Shown here: piece after piece, positions 15,996-22,914 of the stretch
How the letters are laid out: each line of letters opens with the position of its first letter
Position numbering within the stretch: position 1 is the stretch's first letter
Source: CAZLCK01 sp964558235
GTDB lineage: Bacteria > Actinomycetota > Coriobacteriia > Coriobacteriales > CADBOM01
NCBI GenBank assembly: GCA_964558235.1
Contig: CAZLCK010000017.1
Coordinates: 1-28,642, forward strand
Length of the DNA stretch: 28,642 nucleotides
Direction: 5' to 3'
Notes under the pieces: model-generated
What the model was told of the DNA's origin: nothing
Databases searched by the model: none
What the model saw: the letters and a program-made list of their open reading frames with translations, nothing else
Made by a program: the position numbers and the translations under genes

Positions 15996-16148
15996 ACCAA
16001 GACGCTACGATTGATTATCTTGTCAATTCGTCATTAACTAAAGGTGTCTTTTTTGTGGTAAATTGCTGTAGCAAATACAATGTCTTTTTTGATTGATTTC
16101 AAGTGAAAATACTTTACTGAATAGTTTTTAATGGTCGGAGGAAAAGCC

Positions 16149-17894
16149 TTGCAAAACATTATAAAGCTAAGTGCGCTCTATATACCAACGCTAAAGGAAG
16201 ATCCCGTAGATGCAGAGATTGCTTCGCATCGTCTTTTGATTAGAGCTGGAATGATCCGCAAAGTTACAGCTGGCGTTTATACATTTTTGCCCTTAGGACA
16301 GGCTATTCTTAAAAACATCGAGGAGATAATCCGTCAAGAGATGGATGCAATTGGCTCTCAAGAGATCATGATGCCAGCCCTTCAACCGGCAGAGCTTTGG
16401 CATGAGTCTGGAAGATGGAACGATTATGGTCCAGAGCTTATGAGGTTATCCGATAGAAACGACCATGGCTATTGCTTAGGTCCTACACACGAAGAACTTA
16501 TCACCGCTTTAGTTAGAAACGAGTTGCGTAGCTATAAGGAACTGCCGCTTTGTTTGTATCAGATTCAAGTGAAATTCCGCGATGAAATTCGTCCGCGTTT
16601 TGGACTTTTGCGCACAAAAGAGTTCATCATGAAGGATGCTTACAGCTTTCATTCTTCCCAAGAGTCTTTGCAGGAGTATTACGAAGAGATGGGCGAGGCT
16701 TATGCTCGAATTTGTGAGAGATGCGGTCTTGAATACAGGCCTGTAGTTGCAGATTCTGGTCAAATAGGAGGTTCGACATCTGTTGAGTACATGGCGCTAG
16801 CTCAAACCGGTGAGGCTGAGTTGGTCTACTGCCATTGCGGATATGGTGCTGATACAGAGGCTGCAAGTTGCACAATCAAACCAACACTTTATGCGACCGA
16901 CTCGATGCAAAAGATAGCAACACCAGGAATTGGAACAATCGAGCAGCTTGCTGAGTTTTTGAATATTGATAAATCTGCAACGGTTAAGGCTTTGGTTGGT
17001 AAGGATAGTGAGGGAAGTCCTTGTGCAATCTTTATTCCTGGAGATCACGAGTTAAATGAGATCAAGGCTCAAAAAGTGATAAATGATTTTGATCTTATGG
17101 ATGATGATGAGCTTAAAGAGGCTGGTCTGTCAAAGGGCTCGATTGGTCCAGTTGGTCTACCTAAAGGGATAAAAATCTATGCTGATGAGTCTTTAAAGGA
17201 TATTGAACGTTGGGTCTGTGGAGCTAACGAGAATGGATATCACTATGTTGGCGCTAAGCTAGGTGAAGATTTTGAAGTTGACTACTTCGAAGACCTTTGT
17301 ATTGCAAAATCGGGCGATCTTTGTCCAGATTGTGGAAGTGTTCTACATGATGCAAGGGGAATAGAGGTTGGACAGATCTTCCAGCTAGGAACTAAGTATT
17401 CAAAAGCGCTTGGCGCCACATATATGGATGAACAGGGTATTGAACAACCATTTATTATGGGTTGCTATGGAGTTGGAGTTTCAAGAACGCTAGCAGCCGT
17501 TGTTGAGCAGCATAACGATGAAGATGGTATCTCTTGGCCAGTCTCTGTTGCTCCTGCCGAGGTTGTTGTAATTCCTCTTAGTGTTGGAGACGATCTTGTA
17601 TGGCCTGAGGCTTCAAGAATCGCTCAAGAGCTTGCTCAAAAGGGCATCAAAGTCGCTATAGATGATCGCAATGAAAGACCAGGTGTTAAGTTTAACGATA
17701 ACGATTTGATTGGATGGCCATATCAGATAATCGTTGGCAAGCGTGGCATTGAAGAAGGTAATATTGAGGTTAAGGATAGAGCCTCTAAAGAGAAGTCATT
17801 TTATCCTTTGGAAAAGGTCGTAGATGATCTTGTTCAAATAGTATTTGCAGCTAGAGAAAAATATGCGTTTAAATCACATAAAAATCTTGACTAG
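16149..17894 (+). CDS. proS: Prolyl-tRNA synthetase, bacterial type
   Basis: ProRS charges tRNA-Pro. Class II motifs are visible: motif 1 around EEIIRQEMDAIGSQEIMMPALQP, motif 2 around KFRDEIRPRFGLLRTKEFIMKDAYSF, and motif 3 around GCYGVGVSRTLAAV. The bacterial insertion (editing) domain lies between motifs 2 and 3 (about 230-390), followed by an anticodon-binding domain with DDRNERPGVKFNDNDLIGWPY. I place the start at TTG 16149 because GGAGG at 16137-16141 gives 7-nt spacing and the protein then begins near the usual ProRS N-terminus (SALYIPTLKEDPVDAE). An in-frame ATG at 16131 lies upstream of that site and would include it in the coding region. About 581 aa. Confidence 0.95.
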   Translation: MQNIIKLSALYIPTLKEDPVDAEIASHRLLIRAGMIRKVTAGVYTFLPLGQAILKNIEEIIRQEMDAIGSQEIMMPALQPAELWHESGRWNDYGPELMRLSDRNDHGYCLGPTHEELITALVRNELRSYKELPLCLYQIQVKFRDEIRPRFGLLRTKEFIMKDAYSFHSSQESLQEYYEEMGEAYARICERCGLEYRPVVADSGQIGGSTSVEYMALAQTGEAELVYCHCGYGADTEAASCTIKPTLYATDSMQKIATPGIGTIEQLAEFLNIDKSATVKALVGKDSEGSPCAIFIPGDHELNEIKAQKVINDFDLMDDDELKEAGLSKGSIGPVGLPKGIKIYADESLKDIERWVCGANENGYHYVGAKLGEDFEVDYFEDLCIAKSGDLCPDCGSVLHDARGIEVGQIFQLGTKYSKALGATYMDEQGIEQPFIMGCYGVGVSRTLAAVVEQHNDEDGISWPVSVAPAEVVVIPLSVGDDLVWPEASRIAQELAQKGIKVAIDDRNERPGVKFNDNDLIGWPYQIIVGKRGIEEGNIEVKDRASKEKSFYPLEKVVDDLVQIVFAAREKYAFKSHKNLD

Positions 17895-17960
17895 AGCTAG
17901 GCTTAGATAGTAGATTTATGGGTGATCGAGAAGTATCGGTTCCTTGACAAGCGAATACAC

Positions 17961-18149
17961 CTGAGTTCTGTTAGAAATTAATTTTTTAAGAGCTAAGAGG
18001 GAATCGGGTGAAAATCCCGAACGGTACCGCCGCTGTAAGCTTTTAGGCTTTTCTCATATGTCACTGGTTAGTCCAAGCTGGGAAGGCGAGAAATTATAAG
18101 CCGTGTAAGTTATTCTTACAATAAAGCAAAGTCAGAAGACCTGCTCAGG
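17961..18149 (+). promoter_or_regulatory. Cobalamin (adenosylcobalamin) riboswitch aptamer
   Basis: The outer stem is formed by CCTGAG (17961-17966) and CTCAGG (18144-18149). Inside are the conserved elements: GGGTGAAAATCCC and ACGGTACCGCCGCTGTAA near 18006-18038, a TCACTGG element at 18061-18067, GGGAAGGCG at 18080-18088, and the B12 box AAGTCAGAAGACCTGC at 18129-18144. A P13-like hairpin TGTAAG-TTATT-CTTACA precedes the box. The order and spacing match the Rfam cobalamin family. Its likely target is the cobT-cobU-cobS operon, with low expression when B12 is abundant, though the first coding base is over 450 nt downstream. Confidence 0.95.
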
Positions 18150-18251
18150 AGTTTATTTTTGATGGTTGTAACGAGTTATTGCACCACAGAAACCTCAAAG
18201 AAAAAATATGTTCCTTCCACGTTAATGCATATTTTTGTTATCTAGTTACTC

Positions 18252-18285
18252 AAAGGCGCCATCACAAAATGCGCCTTTTTGTTTT
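18252..18285 (+). terminator. Terminator-like hairpin downstream of the B12 aptamer
   Basis: AAAGGCGC (18252-18259) pairs with GCGCCTTT (18271-18278) around an 11-nt loop, followed by a T-rich run. It is about 100 nt after the aptamer and is the best candidate for the riboswitch's off-state terminator. No clear antiterminator was identified by eye. Confidence 0.75.
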
Positions 18286-18409
18286 GCTCGATGTTTTCCA
18301 CAATACGGTTCGCAGCCCCGTTTTTCGAGTAATTCTCAAGGTGCCATTTGCATCTCGCAAACCAAAAATGTATTCGAAGTTATTTCGATGCTCTCGACAA
18401 TATAGAGTG

Positions 18410-18456
18410 CGCGGACAAAGGGTGACAGTACCCCACCTTTGTCCGCGTCATTTTTT
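18410..18456 (+). terminator. Large hairpin with T-tract; resembles a REP-type palindrome
   Basis: CGCGGACAAAGG (18410-18421) pairs with CCTTTGTCCGCG (18436-18447), a 12-bp perfect stem. The loop contains GTGACAGTACCCCA, and GGGT and ACCC within it can form an offset inner stem. TCATTTTTT follows, so it could terminate transcription. The sequence, a GC-rich stem with a GGGTGACAGTACCCC-like core, resembles palindromes mobilised by REP-associated tyrosine transposases. No such transposase is in the window. Confidence 0.65.
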
Positions 18457-18521
18457 ATGTGACTAATAATCGTTACGGGTTATCGCTGCATTTTACACAA
18501 AAGGACGATAATCCATGTTGT

Positions 18522-18542
18522 GCGGGCGGTGGCTCGCTTTTT
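18522..18542 (+). terminator. Small hairpin with T-tract upstream of cobT
   Basis: GCGGGC (18522-18527) pairs with GCTCGC (18532-18537), with one G-T pair, around a GGTG tetraloop, then five T. It has terminator form but is only 60 bp before the cobT start codon, so it may act in attenuation. Confidence 0.5.
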
Positions 18543-18543
18543 G

Positions 18544-18570
18544 TGCGCTAGATCAATGCGCATAATTTTT
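18544..18570 (+). terminator. Second small hairpin with T-tract, directly before cobT
   Basis: TGCGC (18544-18548) pairs with GCGCA (18558-18562) around a 9-nt loop, followed by TAATTTTTT. It is adjacent to the previous hairpin. The CATAAT within it could instead be a -10 box for a cobT-proximal promoter, but no matching -35 is seen. Confidence 0.35.
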
Positions 18571-18602
18571 TAGGATTTTAAGTCGATTTAAAAGGAAGTC
18601 TT

Positions 18603-19676
18603 ATGGACTTTAACAAGATTGAATTATCTATTTCAAAGTTTAGCGAAGAGATGCAAAAGGCATCTCAAAAACATTGGGACGCTATTGCTAAGCCACTAGG
18701 TGGGCTGGGGATTTTAGAGAAAGATATCGCTAAGATTGCTGGCATGATAGGATCAACAGATATTAATTTAGATAAGCGCGCTATTGTGGTTATGTGCTCG
18801 GACAATGGAGTTGTCGAAGAGGGAGTATCCCAAGATGGACAGGACATCACCGCTATTGTGGCTTCTAATATGGCAAAGGGAGACGCATCGGTTTGTAGGA
18901 TGGCAGATGTCGCAGGAGCTAAAGTCTTTCCTGTAAATCTAGGAATGGTCTTTGATGCACCTGGAACACTTGATCGTCAAATTGCACCGCAGACGGCCAA
19001 TTTTACAAAGAGCCCTGCAATGACAGTTGAGCAGACCAACCGGGCAATTCAAATAGGAATCGATGTTGTTCATGAACTTGTCGAGCAAGGTTATAAGATC
19101 TTTGCAACAGGTGAAATGGGAATCGGTAATACAACCACATCTTCCGCTCTTTGTTCTGTGCTTATGAATTGCGAGCCGCAAAAAGTTACTGGTCGAGGAG
19201 CTGGACTTTCTGATGCTGGTCTACGAAAAAAAATTTCAGCCATTGAACGTGGTATAGAGTTCAACAATCCAAATCCAGACGATCCATTTGATGTGCTAAG
19301 CAAGCTTGGTGGCTTTGACATTGCTGGTTTGGTAGGAGTTTTTCTTGGAGCAGCATTAGAGGGTTGCCCTGTTATTTTGGATGGTTTTATCTCGGCAACC
19401 GCAGCTCTAATAGCCTCTAGGCTATGTCCAAGCTGCAAAAATTATATGATCGCAAGCCATCTTTCTGCTGAGCCGGCAGCTCGTATGGTACTTGAGGAGT
19501 TGGGACTAGAGCCTCTCATCTATGCTCGCATGAAGCTTGGTGAGGGTACGGGCGCTGTCTGTGCATTTCCTCTTTTAGATATGGCTCTTGCAGTCTATTC
19601 AGAGATGGTCACATTCGATGAGACTGGAATTGAGGCTTATGTTCCTCTAGGTGGAGAAGATGAGCTCGAAGGATAG
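18603..19676 (+). CDS. cobT: Nicotinate-nucleotide-dimethylbenzimidazole phosphoribosyltransferase
   Basis: CobT activates the lower-ligand base (dimethylbenzimidazole or another benzimidazole) with the phosphoribosyl group of nicotinate mononucleotide, giving alpha-ribazole phosphate for nucleotide-loop assembly of cobamides. The 357-aa protein has KPLGGLGILE near the N-terminus, VVMCSDNGVVEEGVSQ, TGEMGIGNTTTSSAL, GRGAGLSDAGL, and the C-terminal MKLGEGTGAVCAFPLLDMA, where the Glu corresponds to the catalytic base known in the Salmonella enzyme. A GGAAG Shine-Dalgarno precedes the ATG. It leads cobT-cobU-cobS and is probably controlled by the upstream cobalamin riboswitch. No corrin-ring genes are present, which points to salvage. 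Confidence 0.97.
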   Translation: MDFNKIELSISKFSEEMQKASQKHWDAIAKPLGGLGILEKDIAKIAGMIGSTDINLDKRAIVVMCSDNGVVEEGVSQDGQDITAIVASNMAKGDASVCRMADVAGAKVFPVNLGMVFDAPGTLDRQIAPQTANFTKSPAMTVEQTNRAIQIGIDVVHELVEQGYKIFATGEMGIGNTTTSSALCSVLMNCEPQKVTGRGAGLSDAGLRKKISAIERGIEFNNPNPDDPFDVLSKLGGFDIAGLVGVFLGAALEGCPVILDGFISATAALIASRLCPSCKNYMIASHLSAEPAARMVLEELGLEPLIYARMKLGEGTGAVCAFPLLDMALAVYSEMVTFDETGIEAYVPLGGEDELEG

Positions 19677-19710
19677 AGTGCTAGGTGATTTGTAAGGCTA
19701 GTAATTTTAA

Positions 19711-20274
19711 ATGAAGATTTTAGTAACGGGTGGATCTGCCAGCGGAAAGAGCGAATTTGCTGAGAATATTGCTCTTTCATTGAGCGAAAATCGATTTTAT
19801 GTTGCAACGATGATTGTCTACGATAATGATGCACGTACTCGTGTGCAGCGTCATCGTGAAATGCGCCAAAATAAGCATTTTAAGACCTTGGAGTTTCCTA
19901 GAAATGTGGCGGAGGCTCCTGTAGAAAAAGATGGGGTTGTCCTACTCGATTGCGTTGGAAATCTTGTTAGTAATGAGATGTTTATAGATGAAAGCTTTGA
20001 GTATAAAGCCAACACACTCGCTCGCCTTGAACAAAGTGATGTTGCAACCAAGATCGCATCAGATATCTCAAAACTTGCTGATAAATGCGACAATATAGTA
20101 CTTGTTACAAACGAAGTTGGTATAGAAAGCTTAGAAGGTTATAGTGACGAAACCCTTGCTTATATTGAACAAATAGGAAAGGCAAATGCGCTTTTAGCGC
20201 AGCTTTGCGACATTGTATATGAGGTTGTTTGTGGGATTCCAGTTCTTTTGAAGGGCGAAGCAAAAAGAATATAG
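19711..20274 (+). CDS. cobU: Adenosylcobinamide kinase / adenosylcobinamide-phosphate guanylyltransferase
   Basis: CobU phosphorylates adenosylcobinamide and then attaches GMP, giving AdoCbi-GDP for CobS. The 187-aa protein has a full P-loop GGSASGKS (residues 7-14) and RVQRHREMR, whose His48 corresponds to the guanylylated histidine of the family. DCVGNLVSNEM and VLVTNEVG are the other conserved segments, and the end VVCGIPVLLKG is typical. Length and motifs are complete, so both activities are expected. It lies 34 bp after cobT and 71 bp before cobS. Its 3' end enters a 21-bp tandem repeat that runs past the stop codon. Confidence 0.95.
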   Translation: MKILVTGGSASGKSEFAENIALSLSENRFYVATMIVYDNDARTRVQRHREMRQNKHFKTLEFPRNVAEAPVEKDGVVLLDCVGNLVSNEMFIDESFEYKANTLARLEQSDVATKIASDISKLADKCDNIVLVTNEVGIESLEGYSDETLAYIEQIGKANALLAQLCDIVYEVVCGIPVLLKGEAKRI

Positions 20275-20315
20275 TGCGAAGCAGAAAAGATAAAGGGCGA
20301 AACAAAAAGAATATA
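20253..20315. repeat. 21-bp tandem repeat, three copies, spanning the cobU stop
   Basis: Units start at 20253, 20274 and 20295; units 1 and 3 are nearly identical, beginning GGGCGAA and ending AAAAAGAATATA. A diverged fourth copy may run to about 20338. The first unit encodes the last residues of CobU (GEAKRI); the stop TAG is at 20272-20274 at the unit junction. It fills most of the gap to cobS. Confidence 0.8.
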
Positions 20316-20345
20316 CACCGCGAAATAAAGAGACGAAGTAGTTAA

Positions 20346-21122
20346 ATGACAATTATTCGATCGATCATAGTTGCAATCTCGATGTATTCAACGATTCCTA
20401 TGCCCAGGTTTGAATGGGATGAAAAAACCATGCGTTATAACCTTGCTGCTTTTCCAATTGTTGGAGTTTTTATAGGATTATTGTTGTGGGCGTGGATTAC
20501 ACTTTGCAATATATGGTCGCTAAATCCTTGGCTTTCAGCCATAGGCCTTACATTTATTCCGCTTATTATTTCTGGTGGCATTCATCTGGACGGCTTCTCA
20601 GACACAGTCGATGCAATTTCTAGTCATGCTGAACCAGCAAAAAAGCGCGAAATCCTAAAAGATTCTCACGTTGGTGCTTTTGCAGTTATGGGCATAGTCT
20701 CCTACCTACTTATCTATTTTGTTTTGAGTGCATCGATTCAGCTAAATGTATGCACAACCATTTTTCTATGCTTAATACCCTTTATTTCTAGATGTTTAAG
20801 TGGTTTTGTTGGGATTATTTTCAAAGGAGCAAAGAAAACAGGTATGCTTGCTCCTTTTAGAGAAAACGCTGCTAAACTGCCATCTCTTATCTTTTTAGGA
20901 ATTTTAATTGCGCTTTACGCCTTTATAATCTGCTATTTTGTTAGCCTAATTGCTTTTGTTGTTGTGGCAATAGTCTCTTTGCTAATCAGTCTTTATGTAT
21001 CTGTTATGTCAAAGCGTCAATTTGGTGGAATGAGTGGCGATATCTCTGGTTTTTACCTCTCATTAATTGAGATTTTATTACTCTGTTGCCTTGTAGTTTT
21101 GCAAAGTATGTGGTTGATATGA
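20346..21122 (+). CDS. cobS: Adenosylcobinamide-GDP ribazoletransferase (cobalamin synthase)
   Basis: CobS joins AdoCbi-GDP to alpha-ribazole (phosphate), closing the nucleotide loop of the cobamide at the membrane. The 258-aa protein is an integral membrane enzyme of the CobS family: SMYSTIPMPRFEWDE near the N-terminus, GGIHLDGFSDTVDAI with the Asp-rich metal site, KDSHVGAFAVMGI, and KRQFGGMSGDISGF, separated by several hydrophobic helices. It is complete. Its stop overlaps the start of the following mini-CobU gene as ATGA, indicating translational coupling. Confidence 0.97.
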   Translation: MTIIRSIIVAISMYSTIPMPRFEWDEKTMRYNLAAFPIVGVFIGLLLWAWITLCNIWSLNPWLSAIGLTFIPLIISGGIHLDGFSDTVDAISSHAEPAKKREILKDSHVGAFAVMGIVSYLLIYFVLSASIQLNVCTTIFLCLIPFISRCLSGFVGIIFKGAKKTGMLAPFRENAAKLPSLIFLGILIALYAFIICYFVSLIAFVVVAIVSLLISLYVSVMSKRQFGGMSGDISGFYLSLIEILLLCCLVVLQSMWLI

Positions 21123-21484
21123 TACTAGTTATTGGACCTAGTGCATCTGGAAAGCATCAATATGTTTTGTCATTAGGTTATGATGAATCAGATATCTCTG
21201 ATGGCGTTTTAAGTGACAAGCCGGTGTTGATCAATCTGCAAGATTTGATTGTTAAAGATCCAGATATCTCTAAATGCATCCTGAACGATCTTTTAAGCAA
21301 AGATGTCGTATGTTGTGATGAAGTTGGCGGAGGAATTGTCCCAATAGATCCCGAACTACGAATTTTGAGAGATATTATCGGGCGCCTATGTTGCGATCTG
21401 GCCAAAGAAGCATCGCAAGTAGTTAGAATGGTGTGTGGTATTCCAGTTCAAATTAAGCCTCTAGATGATTCTGATCAATATTAG
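21119..21484 (+). CDS. Miniature CobU-like protein (short P-loop cobinamide-kinase paralogue)
   Basis: This 121-aa protein starts at the ATG overlapping the cobS stop; an upstream in-frame Met inside cobS is unlikely. It has a P-loop-like GPSASGKH (residues 6-13), in which His replaces the usual Ser/Thr, then VVCCDEVGGGIVPIDPELRILRDIIGRL and VVRMVCGIPVQIK, which match the C-terminal half of CobU. The middle part with the guanylylated His motif is missing. Short CobU-like proteins of this kind occur in Clostridia and Coriobacteria next to cobS, often annotated as bifunctional CobU. Here a full CobU is also present, so this one may regulate, assist or have a different substrate. Function is inference. 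Confidence 0.82.
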   Translation: MILVIGPSASGKHQYVLSLGYDESDISDGVLSDKPVLINLQDLIVKDPDISKCILNDLLSKDVVCCDEVGGGIVPIDPELRILRDIIGRLCCDLAKEASQVVRMVCGIPVQIKPLDDSDQY

Positions 21485-21566
21485 GGCCTAGCTGGAAATG
21501 ATCTATCGTCTTTTAATTTATGCTTCGACTCAAATTAACCAATAATACAAATTAAGGAGAATTATC

Positions 21567-22118
21567 ATGAGAAGAACTTTTGATGAAGATTTAGAACGCG
21601 CTGTTAAATTTCATGGACATCTATGTGCTGGCCAGGTGATTGGAACAAGAATGGCAAGACTTGGTCTATCTCTTCATGGGCTTGAAGGTTCTGAGGATGC
21701 GAGGGATTTGATTGTATTTGTAGAAAATGACAGATGTGCTGCTGACGCCGTTGTGTCTGTAGCTGGTGCAAATCCCGGACGTAGACGTTTAAAGATGATG
21801 GATTATGGCAAGATGGCCGCAAGCTTTTTAGATATTAATTCCGGCAAGGCCTTCAGAATTGCTGCTAAGGAAGTTGCTCGCTGTGGTCATGACGATGATC
21901 CTATTGAATTTTTTGCGCCTTACACAGATGACGATCTATTCACAGTTCAAGAAGTTAAAATCGATCTTGAACAGAAGGATATGCCAGGACGTCCCTCCAA
22001 GAAGGTATTTTGTGAGAGTTGTGGTGAGCGTATTTTGGATTGGCGAGATGTTGAGGTTGACGGCAAAACGTTATGCAGGGTCTGTGCAGGAGTTAGTTCG
22101 TACTACACGGTGCTTTAG
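21567..22118 (+). CDS. FmdE-family protein with C-terminal zinc ribbon
   Basis: The 183-aa protein has the FmdE signature KFHGHLCAGQVIGTRMA (His and Cys at residues 16-20), followed by VENDRCAADAVVSVAGANPGRR and DYGKMAASF. A C-terminal zinc ribbon has two Cys pairs, CESCGE (about 150-155) and CRVCAG (about 172-177). FmdE proteins are named for subunit E of formylmethanofuran dehydrogenase, but in bacteria they usually occur without that complex and are thought to be linked to molybdenum or tungsten enzymes or metal handling. The actual role is not known. It has an AAGGAG Shine-Dalgarno and follows the mini-CobU gene by 82 bp. Confidence 0.88.
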   Translation: MRRTFDEDLERAVKFHGHLCAGQVIGTRMARLGLSLHGLEGSEDARDLIVFVENDRCAADAVVSVAGANPGRRRLKMMDYGKMAASFLDINSGKAFRIAAKEVARCGHDDDPIEFFAPYTDDDLFTVQEVKIDLEQKDMPGRPSKKVFCESCGERILDWRDVEVDGKTLCRVCAGVSSYYTVL

Positions 22119-22192
22119 TCGATTAATTTGAATCTCTCTTTCATCTTTCTTTCAGAAGTTACTTGTAGGATGTTTCATTGGGAGGAATTCGG

Positions 22193-22873
22193 ATGAATGT
22201 TCTAATTGTGGAAGATGAGCAACGCTTAGCGGCTGCGTTGCAACAAATACTATCGGATGCTGGATATAGTTCCGATGCAGTATATGATGGGCAAGCTGGT
22301 TTTGATTATGCAATCAGTGGCATCTATGACGTGATTATTTTAGATGTCATGATTCCAAAGATGGATGGATTTGAGGTATCAAGAAAACTTCGTCAGAACG
22401 GAATTTCGACACCAATTTTGTTTTTGACTGCTAAAACTGAGTCACAGGATAAGATCACAGGACTCGATAGTGGCGGCGATCAGTATATGACTAAACCCTT
22501 CCAGAAAGAGGAATTGCTCGCTACAATCCGTGCAATGACTCGTAGAACTGGCGAGGTAGTTTTTGAGACCATCGAATATGGTGATCTCAAGTTAGATCTA
22601 AATGCTGGCGAGCTTAGTTGCAAAGAAAGACAGGTTCATCTTAGTTATCGTGAGTTTGAAGTTGTGAAGCTTTTTCTTCGTAATCCTAACCAAACGTTTT
22701 CAAAAGAGCAAATCTTGCTAAAAGTTTGGGGAATTGATTCGGAAGTTGCCGATAATAGCGTCGAAGCGTATATCTCATTTTTGCGTAAGAAGCTAAAATA
22801 TCTCAAGAGTAATGTAGAAATTTCTACACTCAGAATGTTAGGCTACAGGTTACAGCTCAAAGATAATATCTAA
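22193..22873 (+). CDS. OmpR/PhoB-type response regulator
   Basis: The 226-aa protein has a receiver domain (VLIVEDEQ with the acidic pair, phospho-acceptor Asp51 in YDVIILDVMIP, the TAK and MTKPF switch residues) and a C-terminal winged helix (about 128-225, SYREFEVVKLFLRNPNQTFSKEQIL and VDNSVEAYIS-like NSVEAYISFLRKKL). The start at ATG 22193 is chosen because GGAGG lies 7 nt upstream; an upstream TTG at 22178 would include it. The sensor kinase follows 41 bp downstream. Its DNA target cannot be told from sequence. Confidence 0.95.
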   Translation: MNVLIVEDEQRLAAALQQILSDAGYSSDAVYDGQAGFDYAISGIYDVIILDVMIPKMDGFEVSRKLRQNGISTPILFLTAKTESQDKITGLDSGGDQYMTKPFQKEELLATIRAMTRRTGEVVFETIEYGDLKLDLNAGELSCKERQVHLSYREFEVVKLFLRNPNQTFSKEQILLKVWGIDSEVADNSVEAYISFLRKKLKYLKSNVEISTLRMLGYRLQLKDNI

Positions 22874-22914
22874 ATTAAGCTACTCTAGATCAGCTAGGAT
22901 AATTAGGTCAAAAA

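Larger units (their letters stand above)
17895..18602 (+). other. 708-bp non-coding region: cobalamin riboswitch followed by three terminator-like hairpins
   Basis: The gap between proS and cobT has no convincing gene. It holds a cobalamin aptamer (17961-18149), then a terminator-like hairpin (18252-18285), a large REP-like hairpin (18410-18456), and two small hairpins with T-tracts (18522-18542 and 18544-18570) just before cobT. A 95-codon open frame starting at 18179 crosses two of these hairpins and has no recognisable protein character. The segment 18286-18409 shows no structure I can name. Confidence 0.8.

Noticed and set aside
15536..16000. A 154-codon minus-strand frame opposite ispG
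   Set aside because: ispG on the plus strand has clear catalytic motifs here, and the antisense frame is Ser/Thr/Pro-rich noise.
16045..16091. Direct repeat TGTCTTTTTTG (16045-16055 and 16081-16091) and dyad TTGCT-GT-AGCAA (16063-16074) upstream of proS
   Set aside because: The two features lie together and could be regulatory, but T-rich 11-mers recur by chance in AT-rich DNA and no promoter fits around them.
18179..18466. A 95-codon open frame between the riboswitch and cobT
   Set aside because: It crosses two terminator-like hairpins, has no Shine-Dalgarno, and its peptide is basic with no protein-like pattern.
21086..21118. Upstream in-frame start for the mini-CobU gene inside cobS
   Set aside because: The ATG overlapping the cobS stop puts the P-loop at the normal N-terminal position; the extra 11 residues are just cobS sequence in another frame.
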